Shown: positions 5,691 to 5,707 of the stretch, one piece after another | How positions within the stretch are numbered: position 1 is the first letter of the stretch | How the letters are laid out: every line of letters starts with the position of its first letter | Assembly: GCA_938036405.1 (NCBI GenBank) | Contig: CALHPT010000007.1 | Coordinates: 1-5,707, forward strand | Source of the DNA: an uncultured Tannerella sp. | Lineage (GTDB): Bacteria; Bacteroidota; Bacteroidia; Bacteroidales; Tannerellaceae | Length of the DNA stretch: 5,707 bases | Direction of reading: 5' to 3' | The notes under the pieces: model-generated | Seen by the model: the letters and a program-made list of their open reading frames with translations, nothing else | Database searches by the model: none | What the model was told of the DNA's origin: nothing | Made by a program: the position numbers and the translations under genes

Positions 5691-5707
5691 ACCGTGCCCT
5701 CGTTCGG
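5691..5707 (-). repeat. Partial GC-rich 42-bp unit in inverted orientation, cut by the window edge
   Basis: The reverse complement of this segment, CCGAACGAGGGCACGGT, matches the GC-rich plus-strand unit at 5244-5260 at 15 of 17 positions, and shares GAGGGC with the unit ending at 5389. It therefore looks like the start of a second GC-rich array pointing the other way. The distance from GAGGGC to the first GTSAC core is 35 bp on both sides (5375 to 5410, and 5701 to 5666 on the other strand). The rest lies outside the window. Confidence 0.6.

Noticed and set aside
5139..5707. Insertion sequence or transposon end
   Set aside because: No transposase fragment, no sharp terminal inverted repeat and no target duplication can be seen; the symmetry is spread over a 42-bp tandem array.

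Overview
The window is dominated by a complete run of six co-directional genes on the minus strand, read right to left: rseC, rnfB, rnfC, rnfD, rnfG and rnfE. This is the Rnf complex, a membrane ferredoxin:NAD+ oxidoreductase that couples electron transfer to ion translocation. The leftmost gene, rnfE, ends two bases from the window edge, so rnfA, the usual last gene of this cluster, is probably just outside. Gene order with rseC first, a long multi-cluster RnfB, near absence of Shine-Dalgarno sequences, and a TAnnTTTG-type promoter box all point to an anaerobic member of the Bacteroidota, most likely Bacteroidales. The coding DNA is GC-rich for that group, so a high-GC lineage (for example Tannerella-like or Alistipes-like) is plausible, but I cannot fix the genus from the sequence.

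Layout: 3-584 rnfE; 596-1294 rnfG; 1298-2254 rnfD; 2261-3589 rnfC; 3623-4579 rnfB; 4603-5052 rseC; about 5053-5138 leader and promoter of the operon; 5139-5707 a gene-free repeat region. Gene spacings are 11, 3, 6, 33 and 23 bp, consistent with one transcript. RnfB accepts electrons from reduced ferredoxin and passes them on through its iron-sulfur clusters. RnfC carries the NAD(H)/flavin site facing the cytoplasm. RnfD and RnfG hold covalent FMN. RnfE, with RnfA, forms the membrane core with an intramembrane iron-sulfur site. RseC is a small membrane protein commonly linked to Rnf/Rsx operons.

The part that known gene families do not explain is 5139-5707. It is built throughout on a 42-bp period. 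GC-rich imperfect 42-bp units (5139-5389) run straight into AT-rich 42-bp units (about 5390-5661) without losing phase. At the window's right edge the GC-rich unit reappears in inverted orientation (5691-5707). The AT-rich units are quasi-palindromic, show no indels over six consecutive units, and place A/T tracts at near-integer multiples of the helical repeat. I see no convincing gene there. The array is the most interesting feature of the window and continues beyond its right edge.
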